NCBI GenBank assembly: GCA_965221845.1
Contig: OZ244919.1
Span: 2,232,001 to 2,296,000 of the forward strand
Source of the DNA: JAJEFO01 sp965221845
GTDB lineage: Bacteria; Pseudomonadota; Alphaproteobacteria; Rhodobacterales; Rhodobacteraceae
Direction of reading: 5' to 3'
DNA: 64,000 nt
In this document: in pieces, positions 1 through 9,298 of the stretch
Layout: each line of letters begins with the position of its first letter
How positions within the stretch are numbered: position 1 is the stretch's first letter
Position numbers and translations under genes: made by a program
The notes under the pieces: generated by a model
What the model was told of the DNA's origin: nothing
Seen by the model: only the letters and a program-made list of their open reading frames with translations
Databases searched by the model: none

Positions 1-318
1 GACGGCGCCATGGTGTCCCGGAAGGTGATCGACGGCCGTTTCCCACACTCTCTCGGACTCGATGGTGTCGTATCCGTGGGCGATGCGCTTGCGGAGACCG
101 ACAGCTTCCGCCAGATCCGGAAGCAGTGCGGCCACGTCGGGGGCGTCCCTCTCAAGCTGGTTCAGGGCCTCGCCAATGATCTCGAGGTCACGCTCGACCG
201 CACGCTGCATCATGGGGTTTCACAGAAAGTCTTCGCGATCCGCCCCAGCCAGGAAACCCGCGATCTCCGCGGCTGCCTGATCGATGTCTCGCAGGCGGGA
301 CCTTGGGTCATGCCTCAT
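1..318 (-). pseudogene. HepT-like toxin, in-frame TGA, cut by window edge
   Basis: The reading frame starts at the ATG at 318 (MRHDPRSRLRD) and overlaps the end of the upstream nucleotidyltransferase gene by 11 bp. After codon 32 (…REDFL) it meets a TGA at 222-220. The same frame then continues without a break to the window edge with typical HepT sequence: NPMMQRAVERDLEIIGEAL, then RKRIAHGYD, which fits the RX4HXY motif. HepT proteins are HEPN-fold RNases neutralised when their partner nucleotidyltransferase AMPylates the motif tyrosine. Because TGA is the ordinary stop elsewhere here, I read this as a nonsense-inactivated toxin. A sequencing error or readthrough is the alternative. Only a few C-terminal residues should lie outside the window. 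Confidence 0.75.
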
Positions 319-643
319 AAACGATCTCGCGACACTCGTTGATGCTCGCCCGGAGGTGCTCGTTCTTCGGCAGACGCTCGAGCAGGTCCACTCCGCGGCC
401 CAAGGCAGCGGCGAGTGCGTCCTCGAATTCGAAGAGGTGCCCGAGGCCGCCGGGATCCAGCGACGGATCGAGCTCCACCAGGAAGTCGGCGTCGCTCCTG
501 GCCTGATCGAAGTCCGTCCCGCGCGCGGCCGAGCCGAAGATCTCGAGCCGCGACACGCCATGGCTGCGGCAGACTTCGGCGATCTCCTCCTTCCGCTTGG
601 CGGCCTCCGCGTGCACTGTCCTCTCCCTCCGGATTGCCGGCAT
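308..643 (-). CDS. MntA-type minimal nucleotidyltransferase (antitoxin)
   Basis: This is a 111-residue protein starting MPAIRRE at the ATG at 643. A longer upstream extension of the frame has no family character. It carries the minimal nucleotidyltransferase signature GSAARG…SDADFLVELDP, in which the two Asp residues bind metal. In type VII toxin-antitoxin pairs such proteins AMPylate HepT. Its stop overlaps the HepT start by 11 bp, so the two were translated as a unit. With the toxin frame broken, this gene may be an orphan antitoxin. The domain assignment is firm; antitoxin activity is inferred from context. Confidence 0.8.
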   Translation of the reverse strand: MPAIRRERTVHAEAAKRKEEIAEVCRSHGVSRLEIFGSAARGTDFDQARSDADFLVELDPSLDPGGLGHLFEFEDALAAALGRGVDLLERLPKNEHLRASINECREIVYEA

Positions 644-848
644 GCGCCCCGCAATGACAATAGCAGCATGGCGACGCGAAATCCATTGCATTGGCAACTC
701 GGCAACGCTCGCAGGCGCATCCCCGGAATCAGGGTGTAGCCCAGGGCCATTCCATTGTCCGCCGGTGACCCGCGGACGCTGATTTCCGGACCGAAACAAA
801 ACGGTCCTGACCGAGGTCCGCGATCGCCTGACGGCGCAGGCGGATCCG

Positions 849-1754
849 TCAGGTCCGCGCCGGGCCGAACAGGGCCGCAACCGCAAGGATCGCGCCGGCC
901 ACCGCTCCGATCATGCCGGCCGCGCTCACCGCGTTCTCCGATCCAAGCAGGGCCGGACCGCTGCCCGCGAGCGTGAACCCGAGCGTCGCCGAGACGAGCG
1001 CGAAGGCGACGGACCAGGCCACCTGGGCGCCCAGGCGGTTCGTCACCAGCCGCGCGGCGGCGGGCGGGCAGACGAACATGGCGATGACGATGATGGAGCC
1101 GACGGCGTCAAACGCCGCAACGGCCGCGAGCGCCGACACGATCACGATGCCAAGCGCGATCGCCCGCACCGGCAGGCCAAGCGTCTGCGCGAATCCCTCG
1201 TCGAATGTTGAAATCGCGAGAGGACGCCAGAACGCGCCGAGGCACAGCACGATGGCGGCGGTCACCAGGCCGATCCTGGCCAGCTCTGGCGGAAGCGTCG
1301 CAAGCGCAGCGGGATCCGCGAGCGAGGCCCAGCCGGCCGCGTCCAGCCAGATCAGGCTCTCGAGGCTGCCGAACAGGGCATGCTCCACGTCAAGATGGAC
1401 CCCGGACGTGTCGGACCGCTCCAGGGCCAGCACGCCGGCCGCGAACATCGCCGTGAAGGTCACGCCCATGGCCGCGCCGGGATCGATCCTGCCGAACCGG
1501 CGAATGGCCTCGATCAGCGCGACGGCGAAGACGGCGGCGGCGGCCGAGCCGAGCAGCATCGGCCAGGTGGAGGTGGTGCCGGTGACCAGGAACGCCAGCA
1601 CGATGCCCGGCAGCACGACGTGGCTGATCGCGTCGCCGATGAGCGCCTGCCGCCGCAGGACGAGGAAGTTGCCGGGCAGTGCGCAGGCCACCGCCGCCAG
1701 GCTCCCGACCAGCAGGGGAATCAGGGAAAAGGTGACGAAGTCGCCGCCCTTCAT
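849..1754 (-). CDS. Metal ABC transporter permease, second subunit
   Basis: A 301-residue ABC-3 family membrane protein (TroD/SitD/MntD type), last gene of a four-gene metal importer operon. The start MKGGDF overlaps the stop of the first permease (ATGA at 1754-1751). The family core RRQALIGDAISHVVLPG is near residue 35, and a hydrophobic segment ending in VCPPAAARLVTNR precedes the last helices. It should pair with the other permease to form the inner-membrane channel for Mn2+, Zn2+ or Fe2+ delivered by the periplasmic binding protein. The metal cannot be fixed from sequence. Confidence 0.88.
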   Translation of the reverse strand: MKGGDFVTFSLIPLLVGSLAAVACALPGNFLVLRRQALIGDAISHVVLPGIVLAFLVTGTTSTWPMLLGSAAAAVFAVALIEAIRRFGRIDPGAAMGVTFTAMFAAGVLALERSDTSGVHLDVEHALFGSLESLIWLDAAGWASLADPAALATLPPELARIGLVTAAIVLCLGAFWRPLAISTFDEGFAQTLGLPVRAIALGIVIVSALAAVAAFDAVGSIIVIAMFVCPPAAARLVTNRLGAQVAWSVAFALVSATLGFTLAGSGPALLGSENAVSAAGMIGAVAGAILAVAALFGPART

Positions 1755-2953
1755 CGCACGGCCTCCGGCGGGCCGATCCTGCGGTCGATCTCGGCGATCT
1801 GGTCGGCCGTCAGGACGCTCTCGATCCGGGTCAGGCCGTCGTAACGGGCGGCTGCAAGCTCGAGCGCGGGCGTGGCGCGCGCGAGGTCCCAGCGCTTCTC
1901 GTCCCGCAGCGCCTGGGCGGCCCGTGCGGCGCCCTCCCGCGTCGGCATGCCGTCGGCCCTGGCAAGGCCCCGGGCCCTGAGCAGGCGGATCGTCAGCGGC
2001 TCGTAGATCGGCTGGCCCTGGGCCAGGGCCAGCAGGCCTTGCCGGACATGGACGCCGGCCTGGAACCGGCGATGCCGGATGAATGACGACAGAAGGCCGC
2101 GGCCCGGCGCGAACGCCATCGAGGCCGCGAACATGCAGAAGCTCACGAGAACGATCAGCGGACCTGTCGGAAGGTCGGGCGCGCTGGCCGAAAGGCCGGC
2201 GCCAAGCCAGGCCGCGACTCCTCCGAACGCGCCCGCAAGAGGCACGACCAGCTCGACCCTGTTCGTCCAGAGGCGCGCGGTTGCGGGCGGAATGATGAGG
2301 AGCGCGACGATCAGGACGAGGCCGACGACCTTCAGCCCGACGACAGTGACGCCCAGCGCGAGCCCCATCATCGCCATGTCGATCCAGCCAAGCCGCACGC
2401 CGCTGGCGGAGGCGAAGCCGGGATCGAAGGACACGAGCGACATGGGACGCCGGAAGAGGACGACGAGGACGACGACGAGCAGGCCGCCCAGCGCGATCAG
2501 GATCGCGTCGGAAAGAAGCATGCCGGCGGTGGATCCCAGCAGGAAGCTCTCGAGGCCGGCCTGCCGCCCGGTCGGCATCGCCTGGATGGCGGTGAGCAGC
2601 ACGATGCCGAGGCTGAAACAGGCCGACAGGACCGCGCCGATGGCCGCGTCTTCGGACAGGCGCGTGCGGGAGGAGAGCCACTGGACCGCGAACAGGCCGG
2701 CCATCGCCGTGACCGCGGAGCCGGCAAGCAGGCCCGGCAGGTGCCGCCCGTCATGCCCGGACAGCGTGAGCGCGATGAACGCGAGGCAGATGCCGGGCAG
2801 CGTCGCGTGCGCGATCGCGTCGCCGACGAGCGCGCGCTTGCGCAGGAAGAGGAAGGTGCCCGCAACGCCTGCCGCGATTCCGAGCAGGACGGCGGCAACG
2901 GTCACGAGCGTGGCGTTGTAGCCGAGCTGGAGCGTCAGCGCGTCACGCAGCAT
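1751..2953 (-). CDS. Metal ABC permease with C-terminal helical/winged-helix-like extension
   Basis: A 400-residue ABC-3 permease (TroC/SitC/MntC type). Residues 1-285 are the usual membrane part, with RKRALVGDAIAHATLPG near residue 40 and IPPATARLWTNRVE near 230. The last ~110 residues are soluble and charged (FIRHRRFQAGVHVRQGLLAL… to IDRRIGPPEAVR). They resemble the DtxR/MntR-like C-terminal extension seen on some members of this subgroup. The extension may sense metal or contact the ATPase, but that is inference. It lies 5 bp downstream of the ATPase gene and overlaps the second permease by 4 bp. Confidence 0.88.
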   Translation of the reverse strand: MLRDALTLQLGYNATLVTVAAVLLGIAAGVAGTFLFLRKRALVGDAIAHATLPGICLAFIALTLSGHDGRHLPGLLAGSAVTAMAGLFAVQWLSSRTRLSEDAAIGAVLSACFSLGIVLLTAIQAMPTGRQAGLESFLLGSTAGMLLSDAILIALGGLLVVVLVVLFRRPMSLVSFDPGFASASGVRLGWIDMAMMGLALGVTVVGLKVVGLVLIVALLIIPPATARLWTNRVELVVPLAGAFGGVAAWLGAGLSASAPDLPTGPLIVLVSFCMFAASMAFAPGRGLLSSFIRHRRFQAGVHVRQGLLALAQGQPIYEPLTIRLLRARGLARADGMPTREGAARAAQALRDEKRWDLARATPALELAAARYDGLTRIESVLTADQIAEIDRRIGPPEAVR

Positions 2954-2958
2954 CGGTC

Positions 2959-3762
2959 TCAGGCAAGCGCCCTCCCGGGCGCCCGCATGCCCGGATCGAG
3001 GCGGCCGCCATAGGCCATGTCCAGGGCTTCGGGCGTGAGCGCGGTCGCGACCGGCCCGCCGGCGATCCTGCGGACGTTGAGGACCAGCACCTCGTCGAAA
3101 TGCGCCTCGACCGTCGACAGGTCGTGATGCACCGCGATCACCGTCCTGCCGTCCGACCGAAGTGCCTTGAGCACCTTGATGACGGCGCTTTCCGTCGCCG
3201 CGTCGACGCCCGCCAGGGGTTCGTCGAGAAGGTAGAGCCCCGCGTCCTGCGCGAGCGCGCGCGCCAGGAACACGCGCTGCTGCTGCCCTCCCGAGAGCTG
3301 GCCGATCTGACGCTGGGCGAAGCCCTCCATGCCGACGCGCTCCAGGGCGGCAATGACCTTGCCCCGGTGATCGCGGCCGAAGCGGCCGAGAAGGCCAAGG
3401 CGCCTGTAGAGGCCCTGCGCCACGACATCGACGACACGCGCCGGGAAGTCCCAGTCGACGCTTGCACGCTGCGGGACATAGGCCACGCGGTCACGGCTCC
3501 GGGACAGCGTCGTCCCGAAGAACGCCGCCTGTCCCGCAAGCGGCCTGACGATGCCGAGCGCGGCCTTGAGCAGCGTGGACTTGCCGGCGCCGTTCGGCCC
3601 GATGATGCCGGTGATCCTGCCGGACCGGAACGCGGCGTCCACGGAAAACACCGCCGGCTTCCGGTCGTAGGCGACCGTCATGCCGCGGATGACGAGCGGG
3701 CTGTCCCGGGCCGCCAGCTCGCGGGCGTCGCGCGCGTTCACGTCTTCGAGCCGCACCCGCAT
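2959..3762 (-). CDS. Metal ABC transporter ATP-binding protein
   Basis: A 267-residue cytoplasmic ATPase with Walker A GPNGAGKST, signature LSGGQQQR, Walker B LYLLDEP and switch histidine in AVHHD. It follows the TroB/SitB/MntB pattern and energises import through the two permeases downstream. The chosen start is the ATG at 3762 (MRVRLEDVNAR), 4 bp past the stop of the binding-protein gene. An upstream extension of the frame would run into that gene. Operon order is binding protein, ATPase, permease, permease. Confidence 0.9.
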   Translation of the reverse strand: MRVRLEDVNARDARELAARDSPLVIRGMTVAYDRKPAVFSVDAAFRSGRITGIIGPNGAGKSTLLKAALGIVRPLAGQAAFFGTTLSRSRDRVAYVPQRASVDWDFPARVVDVVAQGLYRRLGLLGRFGRDHRGKVIAALERVGMEGFAQRQIGQLSGGQQQRVFLARALAQDAGLYLLDEPLAGVDAATESAVIKVLKALRSDGRTVIAVHHDLSTVEAHFDEVLVLNVRRIAGGPVATALTPEALDMAYGGRLDPGMRAPGRALA

Positions 3763-3766
3763 CGCC

Positions 3767-4738
3767 TCAGCCCCACGCGCCCAGCCGCCCGGACATTCCG
3801 CGCAGCGGGACCGTGCCGCCCAGACGCCGCGCAATGACGGTCACGTTGTGATCGATCATGCCGACATAGGTGCCCTCGTAGGTTCCGGCAGGGCCCATTG
3901 CGTCCGAGTACAGCTCGCCGCCGACGCGGACGCTCCAGCCCGCCGCCGACGCTCCCTCCGTCAGGGCGCGGACGAGCCGGTCGGACACCGAGCTCTCGAC
4001 GAAGACCGCGGGGATCCGGCGTCCGACGACAAGGCCGACAAGTTCGGTCATGCGGTTCAGCCCGGCTTCGCTCTCGGTGGAGATGCCCTGGACCCCGGCG
4101 ACCTCGAACCCGTAGGCGCGGCCGAAGTAGCCGAAGGCGTCATGCGCCGTCACCAGGACCCGTGCCGCCTCGGGCACCGTCGCGAGGACCCGGGCGCTGT
4201 AGGCATCCAGCCGTTCAAGCTCGGCAACAAAGGCCTGCGCGTTCGCCGCGAACGATTGAGCGCCGTCAGGCTTCACGGACAGCAGGGCGTCGCGCGCGGC
4301 AAGGGCCACGAGACGCCAGAGTCCCGGATCCATCCAGACATGCGGATCATGGCGGCCCGCGTAGTCCTCATGGGCGATCCTGCGTTCGGCCGGGACGGCT
4401 TCGGCGAGCGCCACGACCGGAACGCGGCGCGCGAGTTCGGCAAGCATGCCCTCCATCTGGGCCTCGAGGTAGAGACCGTTCCACAGCACGAGGTCCGCGT
4501 TCGCCGTTGCCACGATGTCCGTCCGGGTCTGGCGGTAGGAGTGCGGGTCGACGCCCGGGCCCATCAGCGCCCTGACGTCTGCCAGGTCGCCGCCGACCCT
4601 GCGCGCCGCGTCGGCAATCATGCCCGTCGTGGTTACGACCTGCAGCCGCCGGCCCCGGGCGATGGCGGCGGGAGCCGGCAGGCAGGCCGCGAGCGCGCCG
4701 CTGCCCAGCCCGTTCAGGAATGCCCGTCTCGTGGTCAT
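3767..4738 (-). CDS. Periplasmic Mn/Zn/Fe-binding protein of ABC importer
   Basis: A 323-residue cluster A-I metal-binding protein (TroA/SitA/MntA family). The start MTTRRAFLNGLGSGALAACLP gives an Arg-Arg containing signal peptide that looks Tat-like, with an alternative lipobox-like Cys. Metal ligands expected for the family are visible: His in GVDPHSY, His in HDPHVWMDP, Glu in FVESSVS and Asp in MIDHNV. It captures the ion in the periplasm for the ABC complex encoded downstream. It is first in the operon, and an imperfect Fur-like palindrome lies ~20 bp upstream. Confidence 0.88.
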   Translation of the reverse strand: MTTRRAFLNGLGSGALAACLPAPAAIARGRRLQVVTTTGMIADAARRVGGDLADVRALMGPGVDPHSYRQTRTDIVATANADLVLWNGLYLEAQMEGMLAELARRVPVVALAEAVPAERRIAHEDYAGRHDPHVWMDPGLWRLVALAARDALLSVKPDGAQSFAANAQAFVAELERLDAYSARVLATVPEAARVLVTAHDAFGYFGRAYGFEVAGVQGISTESEAGLNRMTELVGLVVGRRIPAVFVESSVSDRLVRALTEGASAAGWSVRVGGELYSDAMGPAGTYEGTYVGMIDHNVTVIARRLGGTVPLRGMSGRLGAWG

Positions 4739-4756
4739 CGAATCGTGCGGCCTGTC

Positions 4757-4773
4757 TTGAGAATGAGTCGCAA
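4757..4773 (-). promoter_or_regulatory. Candidate Fur/Mur-family operator of the metal importer
   Basis: The 17-bp sequence TTGAGAATGAGTCGCAA is an imperfect palindrome, with 6 of 8 symmetric positions matching around a central G. It resembles Fur-type boxes of the GAATGATTCTCA kind. It sits 19 bp upstream of the binding-protein start, where a repressor would block the operon. The regulator is not in the window. Confidence 0.45.
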
Positions 4774-4902
4774 TCGCGCCATATCTGCGGCCCGTTCGCA
4801 ATGAAGTCAAGCCCCGGGTAGTGTCTCACTTTGAAATTTTCTCTTGCCTTTGCCGAGGCAAAGGCGGCAGAGGGAGCCATCTCCCAACTGGAGGAATTCC
4901 CC

Positions 4903-5557
4903 ATGCTACGTTACCCCCCCCCCCCTGACACGGCTCACGGCGGCGCTCCCCGCCTGTCTCGCTGCCCTGCTGGCGGCCGCACTGGTCGCCCTGGTTCTGG
5001 CCACGAGTGCGCAGGCGCAGTTGCCGCCACCGCCGCCGCAATGCACCACCAGCACCTGCACGATCCGACTTGCGCCGGTTTCCGGCAACACCGTCGTGGA
5101 CGGCTGCGGCGACGAGGCCACGCCGGGCCGCTTCAAGGTCATCCTGTCTTCCAGCAACCCCAACGTGACGCCGCAAAGTTTCACGACCGTCAAATTTCTG
5201 AGCACACGTAATACAAACCGCGCCGGTGCCGAGTTCACCGACTGGGAGTGGCGCACGCCGGAAGTGAACAGCAATGCCTGGCAGAATGTGCTTGGCGGGA
5301 GAGATTCCCTTACCTTCGCCGGCGGCGCCCTGGGCGAGAACATCGTCGAGGGCCGTCCCAAGGCCGGTGCCCACGTCTGGAGCAACCGCAATGCCAACAA
5401 CCCCATCCAGGGCCCCGGCGAGCTGGTTGTTCAGCTCATCACGCCTGCTTCTGGACGTGGGTATGCGACGGCAGGCAGCGCCTACTTCCTGTTCATGGGC
5501 GGCAAGGGCTGCGCGCGGGTCGGTCCGGGTGGCGAATTGCTCGGCGGCAACCAGTGA
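4903..5557 (+). pseudogene. Secreted protein of unknown function, frameshifted by a 12-C tract
   Basis: A strong ribosome site (GGAGG at 4890-4894) lies 8 nt before the ATG at 4903. That frame reads MLRYPPPP, then leaves the coding frame within a run of 12 C. With 11 C, the product would be a 217-residue precursor: MLRYPPPLTRLTAALP, a hydrophobic core, then ATSAQAQ as the signal peptidase site. The mature part has four Cys (QCTTSTC, DGCGD, GKGCARV), is rich in Asn/Gly, and matches no family I recognise. The gene is either phase-variable by slippage, a real pseudogene, or a sequencing miscall in the homopolymer. Confidence 0.6.
4914..4925 (+). repeat. Homopolymer run of 12 C in the signal-peptide codons
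   Basis: Twelve consecutive C residues directly follow codon 3 of the secreted protein. Loss of one C (or gain of two) joins the start codon to the signal peptide and the rest of the gene. The position within the first ten codons is the classic place for an on/off slippage switch. Confidence 0.9.
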
Positions 5558-5767
5558 CGCGGCCGGGCCGCACGGTCTATCGCGCGAGACAAGGCCCGTA
5601 GAGCGGCCGGTTCGGGGGTGTCTCGTATCCTCTCTGCACCCCCAACACAATCGGGCCCTAGACAGGCCTTTTGCGTCAGCCGCTAGAGACGGTGCCGCCC
5701 GCCGCTCGCGACGGAGAATCCGCCGCGGGGCGGCGCGACGGGCAGGCCGGCATCAGACACCATCCAC

Positions 5768-5793
5768 ACGGGGCGGCCTGCGGGTCGCCCCGT
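5768..5793 (+). terminator. Hairpin, possible terminator of the secreted-protein gene
   Basis: ACGGGGCG and CGCCCCGT form a perfect 8-bp stem around a 10-nt loop, followed by TTCGTC. It lies 210 bp after the stop codon of the secreted-protein gene. The T run is poor, so it may be only a weak terminator. Apart from this and the hairpin and promoter described next, I see no gene in 5558-5904. Confidence 0.35.
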
Positions 5794-5838
5794 TTCGTCA
5801 TTGCGACGATTTCAAACCGAGACACTACCAAGCCCCGC

Positions 5839-5866
5839 GCCGGGACCGCGGCACCGCGGTCCCGGC
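5839..5866 (+). other. Perfect 13-bp inverted repeat upstream of copA
   Basis: GCCGGGACCGCGG is followed after CA by its exact reverse complement, giving a very stable hairpin. It ends 1 bp before the putative -35 box of the copper ATPase gene. It could terminate upstream transcription or act as a regulator target. Confidence 0.5.
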
Positions 5867-5867
5867 C

Positions 5868-5896
5868 TTGACGCCCGGGCGGCCGGCCACTTTAAG
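5868..5896 (+). promoter_or_regulatory. Candidate copA promoter giving a leaderless transcript
   Basis: TTGACG at 5868-5873 and TTTAAG at 5891-5896 are separated by 17 bp. Transcription would start at about 5903-5905, on the ATG of copA, and no ribosome site precedes that ATG. The -10 element is weak. Confidence 0.35.
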
Positions 5897-5904
5897 CGTC
5901 GGAC

Positions 5905-8160
<2,256 letters not shown>

Positions 8161-8257
8161 CGGGAAGGGAGGCCTGAACGGGCTCCGTCCGGCGGGGGCG
8201 GCGCCTTTCCGGGGTCTCTCCCGAGCGCGATCGCTCCGCCGGGCGGACGCGACGCCA

Positions 8258-8286
8258 TTGGAATCGGCGAAAGGCGGTGCTACAGT
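8258..8286 (+). promoter_or_regulatory. Candidate promoter of rsfS-rlmH
   Basis: TTGGAA and TACAGT are separated by exactly 17 bp. The -10 box overlaps the upstream-most GTG of rsfS, so transcription from it would begin near 8293. That makes the GTG at 8277 an unlikely start. Confidence 0.45.
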
Positions 8287-8771
8287 CCGGTCACGGAAGC
8301 GCGGAGACCGCCGGTTTCGCGCAACGAGCAGGGGAGGACGAGGTCCTGTCGCAAATCAACGACGCGGTCCGTGGCGAGACCGCCGAGATCGCCGGCACGG
8401 CTGCAGCCGGCAAGGCCGACACGCTCACGAGCGAATCGCTCGTGGACGTCATCCTGACATCCCTGGGCGACATCAAGGCCGAGGAGGTCGTGAAGATCGA
8501 CCTCCGAGGCAAGAGCGAGATGGCGGACTGGATGATCATCGCCTCGGGCAGTTCGTCCCGGCAGGTGGCGGCCATTTCCGAGCATCTCGTCGACAGGCTG
8601 AAGCGGGAGCATGGCCGCCTCTCGAGGATCGAGGGAAAGGAAGCCGGCGACTGGGTGCTGATCGACCTCGGGGACGCGATCGTCCATGTCTTCAGGCCGG
8701 AAGTGCGCGCGTTCTACCAGCTCGAAAGGCTCTGGCTCGCGCCGGGCGAGGCCGCCGCATCCGGCGAGTGA
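8277..8771 (+). CDS. rsfS: Ribosomal silencing factor RsfS
   Basis: RsfS binds ribosomal protein uL14 and blocks subunit joining during starvation. The family core runs from SESLVDVILTSLGDIKAEEVVKIDL through SEMADWMIIASG, VAAISEHLVDRL, DWVLIDLGDAIVHVF and YQLERLW. The coordinates use the most upstream GTG. The true start may be the CTG at 8346 (reading MSQINDAV), 8 nt after a strong AGGGGAGG at 8330-8337 and downstream of the predicted transcription start. It is followed by rlmH, the usual partner, but the common upstream neighbour nadD is absent and copA takes its place. Confidence 0.9.
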   Translation: MLQSGHGSAETAGFAQRAGEDEVLSQINDAVRGETAEIAGTAAAGKADTLTSESLVDVILTSLGDIKAEEVVKIDLRGKSEMADWMIIASGSSSRQVAAISEHLVDRLKREHGRLSRIEGKEAGDWVLIDLGDAIVHVFRPEVRAFYQLERLWLAPGEAAASGE

Positions 8772-8784
8772 GCGCCCGCGTTCG

Positions 8785-9252
8785 ATGCAGCTGCAGATCG
8801 TCGCAATCGGCCGGCTCAGGCCGGGACCCGAGGCCGATCTCGTCCTCCGCTATCTCGCCCGGGCCGACAGGGCCGGCGCGCGGGTGGGGATCGGCCCCGT
8901 GAACGTCCGGGAGGTGAGCGCCCGGAAGGGCGGCGCCGAGGAAGAGGCCGGGCCGCTCCTGAAGGCGACGGCCGGCGCCAGGCCGCTGGTCGTGCTTGAC
9001 GAGCGCGGCGCATCGCTGAACTCGCCGGACCTGGCGGCCGGGCTCGCAGCATGGCGCGACCGGGGCGGCCGTCAGGCCGCCTTCGTGATCGGCGGCGCGG
9101 ACGGCATCGCATCGACGATTCGGGACCGGGCGGATCTCGTCCTGAGTCTCGGGCCCCTGGTCTGGCCGCACATGCTGGTGCGGGTGATGCTGGCCGAGCA
9201 GCTCTATCGCTCGGCATCAATCCTGTCGGGCAGCCCGTATCACCGGGCGTGA
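8785..9252 (+). CDS. rlmH: 23S rRNA pseudouridine-1915 N3-methyltransferase RlmH
   Basis: A 155-residue SPOUT methyltransferase that methylates pseudouridine 1915 in helix 69 of 23S rRNA using S-adenosylmethionine. It begins MQLQIVAIGRLRPGPE. The knotted cofactor region is visible as FVIGGADGIA (glycine loop) and LGPLVWPHMLVRVMLAEQLYRS, ending in the family C-terminus SPYHRA. Length and ends match the family. It starts 13 bp after rsfS and is probably cotranscribed with it. It converges with glpK, 46 bp away. Confidence 0.94.
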   Translation: MQLQIVAIGRLRPGPEADLVLRYLARADRAGARVGIGPVNVREVSARKGGAEEEAGPLLKATAGARPLVVLDERGASLNSPDLAAGLAAWRDRGGRQAAFVIGGADGIASTIRDRADLVLSLGPLVWPHMLVRVMLAEQLYRSASILSGSPYHRA

Positions 9253-9298
9253 GCGCGGGAATCGCTTCGCGGCCGGCCGGGCGCCGCGCGATCCTGCG

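Noticed and set aside
220..222. TGA as a recoded sense codon
   Set aside because: Many genes here end in TGA within ATGA, GTGA or TTGA overlaps, so TGA is a working stop. No SECIS-like or tRNA evidence was seen.
849..2681. Long minus-strand frame of about 610 codons
   Set aside because: Only its last 301 codons are a real permease. The first half is an out-of-frame Arg/Ala/Pro-rich shadow of the other permease gene.
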